64,000 bases of DNA from Eumeta japonica (lineage: Eukaryota > Arthropoda > Insecta > Lepidoptera > Psychidae), in NCBI GenBank assembly GCA_005406025.1, contig BGZK01001258.1, forward strand, positions 62,001 through 126,000, read 5' to 3'. This document shows, one piece after another, positions 1-12,130 of the stretch. A program made the translations under genes and the position numbers. The notes beneath the pieces were generated by a model. It was given only the letters and a program-made list of their open reading frames with translations, was not told the origin of the DNA and did not search any database. Numbering within the stretch: the first letter of the stretch is position 1; every line of letters begins with the position of its first letter.

Positions 1-81
1 ATTTAATTTTGTATTCTGATGGAACATATTGTCATACAAAATACAAATTACTGCTTCTCTGTATGTCTTCTTGTGTGTCAG

Positions 82-294
82 GTTTTAATGCTGCTGAGGC
101 AGATCCTCTCACAAAATTTTTTACTCAAACTGAGGGGCTTAGACCTAAGTCTTCCATGTTGCCCTGGAACAGCAGGTTTGATAGTCATGCTTTTAACCAC
201 TTTGCTATAAATTGTTCGCTGATTTTCACTGCTATGTTTTTTTATTATTCTATAATTGCTGAACCAATTTCAGTAAAATTTTGAATCTAATAAA
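82..294 (+). CDS. possible last exon of an unidentified plus-strand gene, with polyA signal
   Basis: A splice-acceptor-like site (...tgtgtgtcag) ends at 81. It is followed by an open frame to a stop near 208-210 that would end a protein in a leucine-rich hydrophobic tail (LDLSLPCCPGTAGLIVMLL). A second frame stays open to a stop at 282-284. AATAAA stands at 289-294, where a polyA signal for either frame would be expected. I do not recognise the protein. A hydrophobic C-terminus would suit a membrane protein, but the segment is too short to judge. If real, this exon would lie inside, or converge on, the minus-strand phospholipase gene whose downstream exons are off the window. Confidence 0.25.
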
Positions 295-711
295 CACGTC
301 CTTGCATAAAATATAAACAACATATTAAGCGAATAAATTGTGTGAAAGTTGTGTATAAAATTATTTTCATTTATTTTTATTTGATCAGCCATGTTCCCCT
401 TTTATCGCCACTCTAGTGAGAGGGGTTAGGCAGGGTAATAGGAATTGAAAGAGAAAAGGAAAATGACAAGAAACTAAGAGGAAAAAAATTAAAAGTGGCC
501 ATAATTAAAGTGAAAGCGAAAATGAGAAACAAGAAACGGAAAACTAGAAGGATGGCATTTAGACATTGAATCAAAAATTGCATTTCCTATGGCATAAGCA
601 TCAAATTTAGGATAGACATGTTAATATATAACAACACATCAATGAAAAGTCTTTATCAATACAGGTGAGATTGCAGCCAAAACTACCTAGTAGATCCATA
701 AATTCCCATAC

Positions 712-1724
712 CATTAATGGTGTTGCACCAGTCGCTGGGTCACTATCGTTTATATGCTTTTGAACTTCCTCTTCATTAAATAACTCATAAAGACCAAAAT
801 AAGCAACCAAATGTGCTATTGTCCACGATTTATGTTCACTAAGAGTATCACACAGTTTTTGAAGACTTTTTTCTGTACACTATAAAAAGAAATCAATATT
901 AACAGTACTATACAAAAATAATTTAATTAAAAAAATATATACTATGACTATATTATACAATCATTTTAAAAATTGCTAACATATCTTAATTACATTTTTT
1001 AAAGATCTGGAACCACAGTTTATATACATTAATGAAATGTCATAAATTTATTTATTTTAATCTTTCTTCATACCAGTTAACACCCGTTATTATAATTGTG
1101 TATGATATTTACATATACTACTAGCGATTTCTTTAATAGACTTACTCAACGGTGAGGAAATGAAATACAATATTATAAAATTATTTAACTTACTTCTTTT
1201 GTTACAGTAATATATTGAGGTATTCGATCCTTATATATTATAAATCTTTCTTCAGCAGTTTCTCTATCTTCTGATCTAAATAAACTGCCAAAAAAGCCAC
1301 AATTATTATTTTAGTTTAGGTGATTATATATGAAGTTCAGAGGTGATGAAATTATACAAACATCACAAAGTTTTTTTTTTCTATACATTTTTAACAAATT
1401 AAAATATTAACCTATACATTTGATGAAGACTTTCAGTAAAGGGTTTATGTAATACAATCTCATAGTATTTTTCCTTAGGGTTTTTACTGTCTGCAGGGAC
1501 TTTTGGACCATACAATAATATAGATTCTTCGCGGTAGTGAATCGGCCTTGAAATATAGTTATCAAAACGTACTTCTTGAACTTTAGTCGGGGACTCTTCA
1601 GTGCCCAGAAGGCCACGTAGAACTAAAGAAACATAATTGTAAATTAATTTTAATTATCAGGAAAAATTCTTTAATTGCAACATAATTTTAAATAATAAAT
1701 TAGATACTTACACGAATTAAACAT
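712..1724 (-). CDS. iPLA2-VIA: calcium-independent phospholipase A2 (iPLA2-VIA / PLA2G6 type), N-terminal part, partial
   Basis: Four coding exons join in phase: 1712-1724 (MFNS and one base), 1412-1622, 1194-1284 and 712-879, giving 161 codons. Each intron has GT and AG ends (gtaagt at 1711, gttaat at 1411, gtaagt at 1193, gtatgg at 711). The second exon reads best in the polar frame with EVRFDNYISRPIHYREESI; the other frames are stopped or basic. Exon 4 contains the stretch HKSWTIAHLVAYFGLYELF followed by GATPLM. This matches the segment of vertebrate PLA2G6 just before its first ankyrin repeat ([20 protein letters not shown]). Family members hydrolyse the sn-2 acyl chain of phospholipids and act in membrane remodelling and mitochondrial upkeep. 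The ankyrin repeats and the patatin-like GxSxG catalytic domain would be in exons left of the window. Without splicing at 711 the frame would run to a stop at 607, which I take to be intron read-through. Confidence 0.8.
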
Positions 1725-3133
1725 TTTGTTATTGATTGCAGGTGAAACAACTCGTTTTTGTTAAATTATCAGTATTTTTCTGGTTATTACAAATAAAAAC
1801 TATTAAAAATCAAATTATCGCTATTCAAATACAAAGGTACAGTTTTAAACAAGGGATCAATTCACAATCTGTAACAAAATTATATTCCGCTCTATGGATC
1901 CATAGATAATACACTATATGGTAGTTATCATCAGTGGTATGGTATGGATCAGTTAAAGTATCAGTATTGCCAGTCTTACTTTCGAGAAAAACTGCAGTCT
2001 AGCTCTAAAAAAGCTGAAGAAAACTAATATCTTTCAGAAATATTCAATTTTTCTTAAATGGTTTGTGATCAAAAACGGTGAAAGATAAAGCAATTGAACT
2101 ATGTAATAAAAGATATATATTAATTTCAGCCTTAAAAATCACAAAGATTTCACATGATATCAAAAATTATCAACAATAATTTTATTTTTATTCATTCACT
2201 TTTTAAAAGGGAGTGCGACAAAAGATATGGATTACTGATCAAATATTTATTTTTTGCCAGAAATGAACTTTAATTCGCAGGTAAAAAACGATATCAGTAA
2301 TTTATAAAATAGCAAAACTAGTTGTTTAAATCGTAAAATAACCAAGATAAGATAGCTAATTTGAATTGTTATTATTTTTTCTGAGGCATAGCCTTTGAGA
2401 AATGTCCATCAAAAATTATCATTATTTATTTGTAATCAGTTGCATATTAAGTGGGGTTATGACTCTTCCTTTGCAGCTGATTCAAAATTAAATATATTTT
2501 TTTTTGACATATGATTTTTCTTATAATAATATATAAGAGCAGGGCCGGCTCTAGAATTAAATTATAGGTTCTCAAATCACTATTCAATATATATCATTAT
2601 TTAATAATTGGCGAATTATTATATACTGAAACAAATGAACCAATAATTTATATCTCATAATCACATTCATTGTATACGTTATTATTTCTTTACCTAGTAA
2701 ACAGAGTCCCAAATAAAATAACAAATGTGTTGTGTTTCACACATTATTAGGTAGATGCACAAAAGATAGATCGTTTGTGTTTGTAAACTGCTTTCTGATT
2801 TTACAAATATCATTTTAAAATTATCGATGTTTCAAACTGTCTTTGGACATTAGATACTTACATGGAATTGAATTATGAAATCTAAGTAATTTCATATCTT
2901 GTAATAATTACAGTTTACATGAATATAATTTTATTAGAGTGTTCTATTGAAACATATAACTTTCTAGCGTAAGTAATTTATTTTGTATTTTATTAGAAAA
3001 GAAAAACATAATCTACTATTGTGATGTAATAGTGTGACATATTTTGTCGTTGTGATTTTGGGAGCATTCAAATGGTGGCTGTAAAAAGGAATAGATTTTC
3101 ACCTCTTTATTTTATTATTCAGTCTCGGTTTTG
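1725..3133. other. AT-rich upstream flank of the phospholipase gene
   Basis: No coding exon is visible on either strand. The first 150 bases should contain the promoter and 5' UTR of the minus-strand phospholipase gene, but no clear TATA box stands out. A hAT-like start (cagggccggctct near 2543) has no partner inverted repeat nearby. Confidence 0.4.
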
Positions 3134-3245
3134 TTAGGGGCCATTAAAGTTTTACGTAAGCAAAAAAGAGGAGTGGGGTGACCTTTGCTTTGTTTATTTT
3201 CAATGACATGGGGGACGGGATGTCTGGACGATTATTACATCAGCA
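3134..3245 (+). repeat. truncated copy of a dispersed insect repeat ('ggggccatt ... tacgtaag' type)
   Basis: The start, ggggccattaaagttttacg, and the G-rich middle (agtggggtgacc, then atgggggacggg) resemble a short repeat I know from many lepidopteran genomes, where a 'gggccattcataaattacgt' start is followed by a C/G-rich core. Only part of it is here. Assignment is from memory of the pattern. Confidence 0.35.
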
Positions 3246-4079
3246 GTATTTAAATAATTTCAATACCTGATTTTCCAGGAAAGAGATTCCCCTTATTATT
3301 TACCCTCACGCTGTGTTTTATAGTTAAGTTAGAAAAGATCGAAGTTGGGGATTACCGCGCACGTTATTCGTTTGTCTAAATTTATTCGATCTCGTCTATT
3401 TCCTTCCAAGTGGAGTACGGGCACAATTAATAACACAGTATTGCTCACCTCTTAATAGGAAGCATTTGAAGTTGTACTCTACTCTCAACTGTCAAAGTCA
3501 AGCAATTTTCTGTTTATGATACTCATTAGGACATATTTAGAAAAGACACTAGTAGGGTAAGTGTGGGTATTACCGCGGGTGCAGTATTATCACGGAGTTT
3601 TTCATTACATTACAAACTAATTACACACAATTGTTTGTAATTTCAAAAAATTCAGCAATAAATATATTAATTCTAAAATGTAATTAGAAACGACCCGGTA
3701 TGAAATTTAATTATTTAGTTTGTTATAAATGATTGAAAATTAGATTGATCGTTTGAAAAGAAAATGTCATCGTTTTTTGCAGTTAGTGTGCAATTGTAGG
3801 TTCGATTAAAATGTATTTTCTATGAATTAATGCTTTGAGATCTATATTTATTACATTTCAGAGTAGATTATACTTTTAATGTAAAAATCCTAACAAATAT
3901 TGAATTTTAATTGATTATCACTTTTAATTTACTGCCGCGGTAATTGTCACGGACTTTTGCTGCATTTCAGTATTACCCGGTTTTCATAAAATCATGGAAC
4001 ATGGATTCAAGCATGTGAACTATGTCCCTTGGATGTTAATGCTATTGACTTTAAAAAGTTTTCAATAGATTAAAAGTTC

Positions 4080-5804
4080 ATCTAGTGAAACAATAAGTAA
4101 TTTAGAAACGACAGAAGAAAATACAAAGAATATTGAAGGATTAGCTTTTGGAAAGTTTAATCGATAAACTAAACTAGAATCGTTTAAAAATCATGGCAGC
4201 TCTAATTGGACTGGACTAGAAGAAGATAAAAGTCTCTTTGACGTATGGTATTTAGCAACGAATAACAAAAACTGATCAAATTGTTGATTTCCCTGAGGTA
4301 AGTTGTGAGATGCATAATCATCAAATATATTTGGTTTATATTTAAACTTATTTAATTAAAGAATTATTTTATTTTATAAACTTTCAAAACTATTTTTTTC
4401 ATTATATTTCAGGAGAATTTTTCGTTTGAAGGAACCACAATGTCTCTCTAAGGAAACTATCTAGAGATGCTGACAACATAGCAATACCACCAGAACAAAA
4501 CTTGGAGCCACTGAATGATCCAATATTACGATAATTATTTAATATTATTAATTATACAGTCAATGTACACGATAATTAAATAATGATTCACTGCTACGTT
4601 ATTTGATACTTATAAAAAAATTAATTTAGCACTTTTTTAATATTAATCAGTTTATCTTTACATTAATCAATTTTTTTTATTAATCAATTTATATTTATAT
4701 TAATCAATTTTTGAGTATTAATCAATTTATGTATATTAATCCATTTTTTAATATTAATCAATTTTTTCTGTCGCGATAATAATCTAGATCATTCATTGGT
4801 GTGTTTGAACATCAACTGATAGAATTTAAGAAATTTATAAATCATGTTTCAAATAAAAAAATAATTACGAATTATACAGGCTGTTTTATGATTCATATAT
4901 AATAATATTTTTAATGAAAATTTTCAGGATATAAAAGATGATGAGACTATGGAAAATGATAACGTTGATTTGTTATTGGGATTGACGTTTGATATGCATG
5001 GAAATCTGATTCGGATTTAAATACAACAGAACAATTGACTGAAATTTCCTGACCCCAGAATTACCAGTTGTGATTGACTCTCACCAATCTGGACATTCTT
5101 TCCTCAACACCAGTCCCCGAAGATTCTGTCCTCTCCAATCAAGAAACGCCAACCATTTCACTAATACCACCAGAACCACGACTTTTGGTGATTGAAGAAA
5201 CTCAAATGTCGCTTCAGCTATGGAGATAAAAGTACCTGAATCAGGAGAAGTTATTCCTGAAAAGTCACTAGTCATAAGACCAAACGTTCTAGAATTAGAA
5301 ATTCATAGTTTTGATGAAGCTCTAGCAACTTCTGAAAATTTTGACAGGGAAAAAATTCTTCCATGAAGATGTCTCTAATAATTGTGACCTAGAAGTTGAA
5401 AAATTCTCTGATCCATTTCAAAAACTATTGGCCAAGGTGTGATCTTTCAACAAAAATAAAACGATGCAATTAATTCGATGAAAATTCCATCTGTGCTGAC
5501 CAGCACTCAATGGCAATCGATCAAAAAGCCAAAAAAACAAAATACAGTCAAAGAAAGAAGCAAAGTTTTAAGAAGAAAAATTGAAATTGAAAACAAGAGA
5601 TTATGAAAAAAAGGTCGTTTCGAAAAGAAGAAGAAATACTTAGAAAGGATCAAATAAACTAAAGAAAAACAAAATCATAAAACAAGAACAAAAATAAAAG
5701 AAAATTGAAAACAAAATAAAAATCAATTGAAAAAAGAAGCAGCTGAATTGAAAAGACAAATCGCTGAACTTCAAAAAAAAAATGAAAATAATGATATTGA
5801 CTGA
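4080..5804 (+). pseudogene. remnant of the pogo-like element's transposase gene
   Basis: The coding traces are interrupted by stops and frameshifts. An intron-like segment at 4298-4412 has a gtaagt start and an atatttcag end. A second acceptor (attttcag) precedes 4928, after which the acidic stretch DIKDDETMENDNVDLLLGL is open. Around 5485-5530 the frame reads IPSVLTSTQWQSIKKAKK, and the last 60 codons are rich in Lys, Glu and Gln, ending in AAELKRQIAELQKKNEN at a stop near 5802. That ending, a 'PSVLTS..W' motif followed by a charged coiled coil, resembles the C-terminus of Tigger/jerky-type transposases. The catalytic DDE core is not visible, so this copy should not be able to make an active enzyme. 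Confidence 0.5.
4635..4775 (+). repeat. AT-rich minisatellite, unit around 'attaatcaattt'
   Basis: About six imperfect copies of attaatcaattt, separated by short T-rich or ATAT spacers, lie in tandem inside the pogo-like element. No coding potential. Confidence 0.7.
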
Positions 5805-5944
5805 ATTAAATATTTTATGTATCTAATAGTTTTAATTGTATTAGTCAGCTATACCAAAATTGAAACTGTGTGCCTTATTAAAAGTTAATTTTTTATAAAA
5901 AAATTGTTGTTTGTCCTTATAATTTATTCTATTAATTTTTTCCA

Positions 5945-6045
5945 TCAGATTCCGCGGTAATTGTCACATGGTAATTGTAACGTCCACGGTAATTGTAGCG
6001 GTAATTGTCACAAGTCATTTTAAGGTCCACGGTAATACTAGCACT
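5945..6045 (+). repeat. cluster of subterminal 'ggtaattgt' motifs at the 3' side of the pogo-like element
   Basis: Five motifs lie close together: ccgcggtaattgtcac, tggtaattgtaac, cacggtaattgtag, gcggtaattgtcac and cacggtaatac. A matching gccgcggtaattgtcacgg occurs near the other end at about 3932-3950. The core overlaps the inner part of the terminal inverted repeat (taccgcgg). Such repeated subterminal motifs are often transposase-binding sites, which is an inference here. Confidence 0.6.
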
Positions 6046-6240
6046 TATAATTTCTTTTCAAATGTTAATTATTTAATGAATTCAACATAAAATCATACTC
6101 TTAATTTTTTCAAAAGTTTAAAATAAGTTGATTATCGACAAGAAAAAAAAATTAAGACGATATTTTATAGTGAATCTTTGAAATATGCTTTTAAAGTTAG
6201 ACGTTCACATCTAGCCGCGGTAATACCCACACTTACCCTA

Positions 6241-7540
6241 TTTGTACATTTGATATTTCTAAAAAAACATTCATTTTGTTAAATATGAAAAAAATATTGA
6301 AAATTCAGTAAACATGAGGTGTGTACACTTAGTATCTGTATGTGTTCACGATAACACAAAGAACTGAGTATCTTAACCATTTTTTATTAGGTCTAGAATA
6401 TCACTTAGTTTCATATTAAATATTGTAACCTCATCCATGACTTTTTAAATATTGGATTGTAATTTTTGATAATTATCATTAATGAAAATTATATAAGTTA
6501 AAAATCTTTACAATATGCTTATTTTCTGATTGCGAGATAGGCGGCGCCACAAAATTCATCAAATGGGTTAAAGTATTTTGACACCTTTCGGCTCTTGTTT
6601 GCAGGTGCAGTTTCCTTATGTTGTTTATTTGTTTTGGTTCTCATCATTCTAGATAATTTATTTTTTCTCATTCACCATTTTTCTTTGTAAGTCAGAAATA
6701 GACTTCATTTCTTAATAAAAATTAAATAAGCATTATTAGGCATGCGCTTTTGAATTTTCCAAATTTTTTTAACAAAGTATTCCTTAATGGTCAATGTCAT
6801 GCTCTAGTATCCATCTGTTATCAGTCAAAGTCCTTGCTTTAGAACTTTGACCATTGTCACACTTTTAACAAATTTACTCTATCATATTGACCGACATTCA
6901 TAAAACTCAATAGATTTTTTTTCTTTTCAGTAGAAAATCCTTTAATGTCGGATATGTTAGTGATGTAATAAATTCGATTTTATCTTGTTGTATATATGTG
7001 AATCGGATAGCTCATTTATTCTTGGAAAGAAAAGAAAAAGAAAGACTTGTTTATTAGATATTGTACTATATATAATTCAATCGCAAAATGGACGCTTGGT
7101 AAATTATATAATTTTCCAAATCTATTTCTAATAAAACAAAACAATGTCACTCATGTACTGAAAACATAAGTAGTATTTTAAAACTATTCGGTACAAAACA
7201 ATAATATAAATTGATTTTTTGTTTACTTGAAAGTAACAATAATGAAAAATTAAATGTATGTGATATTGTAGTTCTACATAAAACTTTTGTAAATGTTAAT
7301 ATGATATTTAAAGTCATTACACAATTAGTTATCAATTTTTTATACATATGCATATAACATAATATATTGTTTCTTTTAATATATTTGAATATGAATTAAA
7401 ATAAAAAATCAGTAATTAGGTACTAAAATCTAGCTTTGGTCAATACTGTACTTATAGTACAATGATATAAGAAATGTCATATCATAATTTTTAATGTAAG
7501 ACTAGTATAGGAATAAAGCATTTAGGAGAGAGCTCAGATT
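6241..7540. other. gene-free AT-rich stretch between the transposon and the ICA69 gene
   Basis: No ORF with coding character. The 3' UTR of the minus-strand ICA69 gene should occupy the right end: ATTAAA (minus strand; plus-strand tttaat) occurs at 7490-7495, about 46 bases beyond the stop, and again at 7375-7380. Confidence 0.4.
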
Positions 7541-10319
7541 TTATGCAGCATGACTTTGGTTGTTATGTGAGCCAAGAAGACTATCTGGATTAGCAAGGGG
7601 ATCTAATTCTGCAAACAATTTAAACCAAGCGGCTTTGTCGGTTTTTTTAGGTGTAACTTTCGACGCATCCTCTACAGTTGCCAGTTTTTTGGAATTGTCA
7701 TCTTTGTCACAGCTACTTAATGATGGAATTAATTGGCTTTCGAGCACAGATGTATTAGCTTCCTGCAAAATTGAATAGTGACGAGATTATTAAAGATTTT
7801 GTGTACAATATTATTAATGACGAACTTAACCTATAGTTAAGAACCAGTGTCTACCCTAATATTTATGAAAAGTCACAGCATTAGACAAAATTTAACACTA
7901 AAGATTGTATTTTTTAATAACAATAGCCTTGTGGTATGGTTATGTATTTTTATCCTTTCATAGTTAATTATTATTCATTAAATACATATTCATAAATTGC
8001 TTATGTAAGTAAAATTAAGGCAATTAAAGAAGCAGGCTATTTATTAGTAAAACACAGCTGCAACAATTCCTTGGTGTATATCTGTGGATGACTTGATTAA
8101 CAAACAAAATTGAATTGTTTTATAATCTGAACATATTTATTTTTTTAAACAGCGTTTTATAAATAATATAGCAATCCTTCATTCATTGAAAACTGCCTTC
8201 CGAAAAGTGGTAAGAAAATTCCTAAAATATTGTAACATTTTTCAAATGTTATGTTATATACTTTAAGAAATAAATATATTTTTGAATTTGACTCCATGGT
8301 TTTCCAGCATCTATCACATTTCAGTTCAGGTTATTTTGCTTTCCATGTGCAGTGTTCATGAAGCAAATCAGATTACAGTAATCACACCAAAATGATTTCT
8401 CCAATCTGATATGATACAGCAATCTCGTTGTTAAATAAAGAAATACATTAAGAAACGGTATAATAATTATGAAATAATGATGGTATTTTAGAATGCCATT
8501 TGCAAGGAAATTCTCCATTCATGTATTTACAAGTTCATCCAGATAAATTCAAGACAAATGAATGTTATCTCTTTAATGCAAAACACAAAGACCAAAAAAA
8601 GAATACTGATTTTGTGGCCATAAGAAAGAAACAAAACATATACAAGTACATAACAATTAGTCTTTTGAAAGAAATGGTGTCAATGTGCAAATTAAAGACC
8701 TTGTCCACTAACACTTTTTTTAGCATTTCACTCGTATTTTAAATTTAATACATTAATTTTTATATCATTTTAATGCATTAGTGAAACTTAACAATTTTTC
8801 AGTGCTATTAAAAACATATCCAATTTTTTTTTCAGACTAGTTCAATATTATTAGTTTATTATAGATAATTCACCAAGATACCATGTGTTCTTAGAACACA
8901 GCTAATAATATATTCATTGTAAAATAATAGTATTTTTTTTAAATATATGTTTCCGAGGCAATAACAAAGAATGGAGATTAATTGACTTCAGCTCTGACAT
9001 TCTTTAAAAGATATTTTCTGTTTATCTTTATTTTTTTTTAAATTTGTAATATTTTGTGGCAAGATATTCTCTACAATACATTATAAAATAAACTTGTAAT
9101 GTAACTTAGAACACGGGGAAGATTACTAAGTTTGAAAAGTTCTTGGAAAAAAATCACAAAATTTTTTAGATGGTTATAACAATATTGTCTGATGATGTAA
9201 AAAAATAGTAAAAGCATATATTTAATCAAATAAAACATAATGTGTTACAGTTTTCACAATGTTTTGTTCCATAAAATTTTACTACATGAAAATTGTAATA
9301 CAATAATAACAGCCTTCTGATGGCCATTTTGATTTTATGTTTATATTCACACACTAGCTCAAAATATAAGGCTTGTTACTGAGTATTATTATTACCTTCT
9401 AATAATAAAATAAATATAATAAAAATTAAGAATTATGAATAATATTATTTTTGTGTACATTTCTAGTATACAACTTCCAGAAAGTCATTCAAAAAATTTG
9501 AACATGTGTACCTGAATTTTCTATATAAATAATTTTTTTTTTCCAACATTTATTGAAAAATAATATTCATTGTACAATGTGTTATGCTGTAGGTAGAATA
9601 GTATGTCATAAGATAATTATTTTCATGATTTTTCATAATATAGCATCCTTTGGAAAGTTTTATTCCTATGATCTACTCACCTTGGAATAAAGCATAATGT
9701 ATTTTTTTATATCTAAGTATGGACATTTGTCCATTGATTGGCATGTATGCACACATTATTGATAAGTATTAAAAAAGCTAAAAATATAATAAATGTTTAT
9801 GCATTACTTTTTATAAGGGTTAACAAATTTTGTAAGCTTAACTTTAGGAGTCAGATATTGTAAATTTGGGAGTCTTAAGAAATGTGTGTTGCATAGCATT
9901 TCAGTGTATAAGTTTTTATGTTTGACTATGTATTGGTATGCTATTATGGGTATATTAACAAGATTTAGGATGATCATATCATCTTAAGAGAAATCTGGTT
10001 GTGTCAAAGGCAAGAGTCAACAAACCAATCTTTCCCACCCATGCTGACTAGATTATACACTCGGTCTTTATGTGATGTTGGACTTGAAATAGTATTAGTT
10101 TTACTGATTTTCTACTTTTTTTAATGAAAATATTTACAACTATATCAATATTAATTTTTGAGACACTTCACTATTGTGGTTTTAATGACCATCAAGAGGT
10201 CATGATCTTCAAGTTAAGAATCATTGCCTCAGGGCAATAGAACAAAATAAGACTATCGAGAGCATCAAATTCCAAAAACTTATACAAAAAAATAAAACAT
10301 AAAAGATAACAGACATATG

Positions 10320-10371
<52 letters not shown>

Positions 10372-11924
10372 GAAAATACAAACCTGTAGTAACTGAGAAG
10401 GCATAAAAGGTCCAAAATTTGTAGGCAAATTACCACAATTGAGACTCAAACCGACTAAATCTGAACTAAATCCTGAAATTTCGGAAATGCCCTCTTTGTG
10501 TTGGATATCAGTATCAATTAAATTCTCAGAGGCAGAAACTATCAAATCTACTGATTTCTCATTCGATAAATTATTTTTATTTTCATTTTTAATGTTATTT
10601 TCTTCCTTTGTTTTCTTATTATTAATAGGTTCTTCATCTTTGTATTCATCCTGTACAAAAAATAAAATTTTGTCGATACAAAAATTATTAAAAAATATAA
10701 CATTATTTGATTAAGGGAAATTATAAAGTTAAATATATTTTTAAGTAATATTTCCTGTCAAATCTTGAATATAGTACAAATTTCATATTTTTTGATAATT
10801 AATATGCCAATATTTTGCAAGGGTTTCAAATTCTAGGTATTCTAATGCGTTGTACCTTATAATTAAAAAAATATGGTGTAAAATTTTTGATACATAATAA
10901 TGGATATGTTTTATCGGATGTGAATTTATTTCAAAATTTCCACATTGAGAACAAGCTTTTTACCATCTATATTTATATAAATAAAATTACAATTAATTAT
11001 TTATTCAAAAAAAGAATAGTCATACATTATATATACCTGGAAAAATAACATTTGATCTTTATCTTGGGCAATAGATTTTTCTTGCTGAATTTCGTCATCA
11101 CTCAAGTTTTGTGATAATTCTTTCAATATAGAAAATTCGAAATGAGGAGCAGTATTCATAGTGTCAGCTGTAGCTAACAAAGTTTGTGCTACTTTAGCTG
11201 AGAAATTTAGGAATGAACTTTGATAATTTACTAGCACATGTGAGAACATGTTACATCGTGCTGCTGCTAACAAATCAATCTGTAATGAACAGTACATTTT
11301 ATCAGTACATTGATGCACAATTCAAGGGTAACAAGAATTAATATGTCATTGAAATACTTTTTGTAGGACATCAAGTGTGAGCTTGTCAAATAGTTTTTTA
11401 CTTTCGCGGACTTGTCGTTGAGCTTTACGAAAACTATCAAGGCCTCGTCCCGTATCTGGGTCCAATTGAGCACTCGTAGACTTCATCCAACTTAGGGCCG
11501 CTCGGTATTCCGTACGAGCTTTTTCCATCGCTGTTACAGTTGCACGCATATCACTTACAGCTCTACCCCTAAATGTTTCTACCTCGTGATACATCCTGAG
11601 CAATGGTCCACGCACAGATAATCGCTGTTGACCGCAATAAGATATGGCTTTACCAGCCGATAACATATGCGTTCCAGAAGCATCTGAATTTTTACTCGCA
11701 TCGCACAAAAATTTCCCCAGCGCATTCTCTTCTTGCGCTAAAACGCATAAACGTTCTTGATAACTATCTAAAACTCTTTGTAATTGCACACAGCTATCTG
11801 ATATCGATCGAAATAGTTCGAGTTTCGCATCAAGCTCAGCGTCAGATGATACGACACATTCATCTTCTTTCGTTCCTAGTTTTTTCAAGACTGTTTTCTT
11901 TGTGACCCAATATTGATGTTGCAT
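7541..11924 (-). CDS. ICA69: islet cell autoantigen 1 (ICA69), complete four-exon gene, 432 aa
   Basis: Exons 11358-11924 (residues 1-189), 11037-11279 (190-270), 10384-10650 (271-359) and 7541-7762 (360-432, then stop) are all phase 0 with GT/AG junctions. Exon 1 encodes MQHQYWVTKK..., the stretch DAELDAKLELF, QEENALGKFL, and EVETFRGRAVSDM; these match the arfaptin-homology (AH/BAR) domain of human ICA1 (DADLDAKLELF, QEENELGKFL, EVETFRHRAISD). Exon 2 starts IDLLAAARCNMFSHVL, like human VDLLGASRCNLLSHML. The last exon carries AWFKLFAELDPLANPDSL, the conserved ICA69 C-terminal motif. The start is chosen because an in-frame TAA lies eight codons upstream of the ATG. The human protein has about 25 more residues before this point. 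ICA69 pairs with PICK1 and acts on Golgi and dense-core-granule membranes. Exon 3 is the least conserved and is rich in Asn, Lys and Glu. The introns are 78, 386 and 2621 bp. Confidence 0.95.
7763..10383 (-). other. last intron of ICA69 (2.6 kb)
   Basis: The intron starts gtttgtat (minus strand) at 10383 and ends ...attttgcag at 7763. It is AT-rich with no recognisable nested gene. The short ORFs inside have no coding character. It contains the AT microsatellite at 10321-10368. Confidence 0.8.
10321..10368. repeat. (AT)n microsatellite
   Basis: About 24 uninterrupted AT dinucleotides lie within the ICA69 intron, some 16 bases from the donor of exon 3. Confidence 0.95.
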
Positions 11925-12130
11925 ATTTATCGCAGGATATTAAAGTATTGCTAACAAAGTTTTTATCAGTTGCATGAAAGTACTCCCCACCCCAGACTAG
12001 TATCTCTAAACTCTACATGTCAACTACAAAGCACAAACCACAAACCACTGAACATAGATATTTAATCTGTCAAAATTATTCAGAGGATGGGAAGGAAAAG
12101 ATGGAACGTCACGAAGTGATACATTCTTTT
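11925..12130 (-). promoter_or_regulatory. 5' UTR and presumed promoter region of ICA69
   Basis: The sequence directly upstream of the ICA69 start codon has an in-frame stop and a less AT-rich patch (ccccaccccagactag). No TATA box is obvious, so the transcription start cannot be placed. Confidence 0.4.

Larger units (their letters stand above)
3553..6240 (+). mobile_element. decayed pogo/Tigger-like DNA transposon, 2.69 kb, TA target duplication
   Basis: The 26 bases at 3553-3578 (TA then GGGTAAGTGTGGGTATTACC and GCGG) are repeated exactly in inverted orientation at 6215-6240. The outermost TA on each side fits the TA target-site duplication of the Tc1/mariner/pogo superfamily. Inside are remnants of a coding region with an intron-like gap and a lysine/glutamate-rich coiled-coil end. 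There are also several copies of a CGGTAATTGTCAC-like motif near both ends and an ATTAATCAATTT minisatellite. The intact ends suggest the insertion is not very old, or that it moved using a transposase made elsewhere, because its own coding region is broken. Confidence 0.75.

Noticed and set aside
1407..1616. 69-codon minus-strand ORF beginning MAFWALKSPRL
   Set aside because: It is a shadow frame of iPLA2 exon 2; the true frame keeps phase with both neighbouring exons.
2541..2560. hAT transposon end (cagggccggctct)
   Set aside because: No inverted partner or 8-bp duplication found within several kb.
4635..4775. CRISPR-like array
   Set aside because: Units and spacers are too short and irregular; it is an AT minisatellite inside a eukaryotic transposon.
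10192..10545. 117-codon minus ORF with Tyr-Ile repeats
   Set aside because: It reads ICA69 exon 3, then runs on into the intron through the AT microsatellite; not a separate gene.
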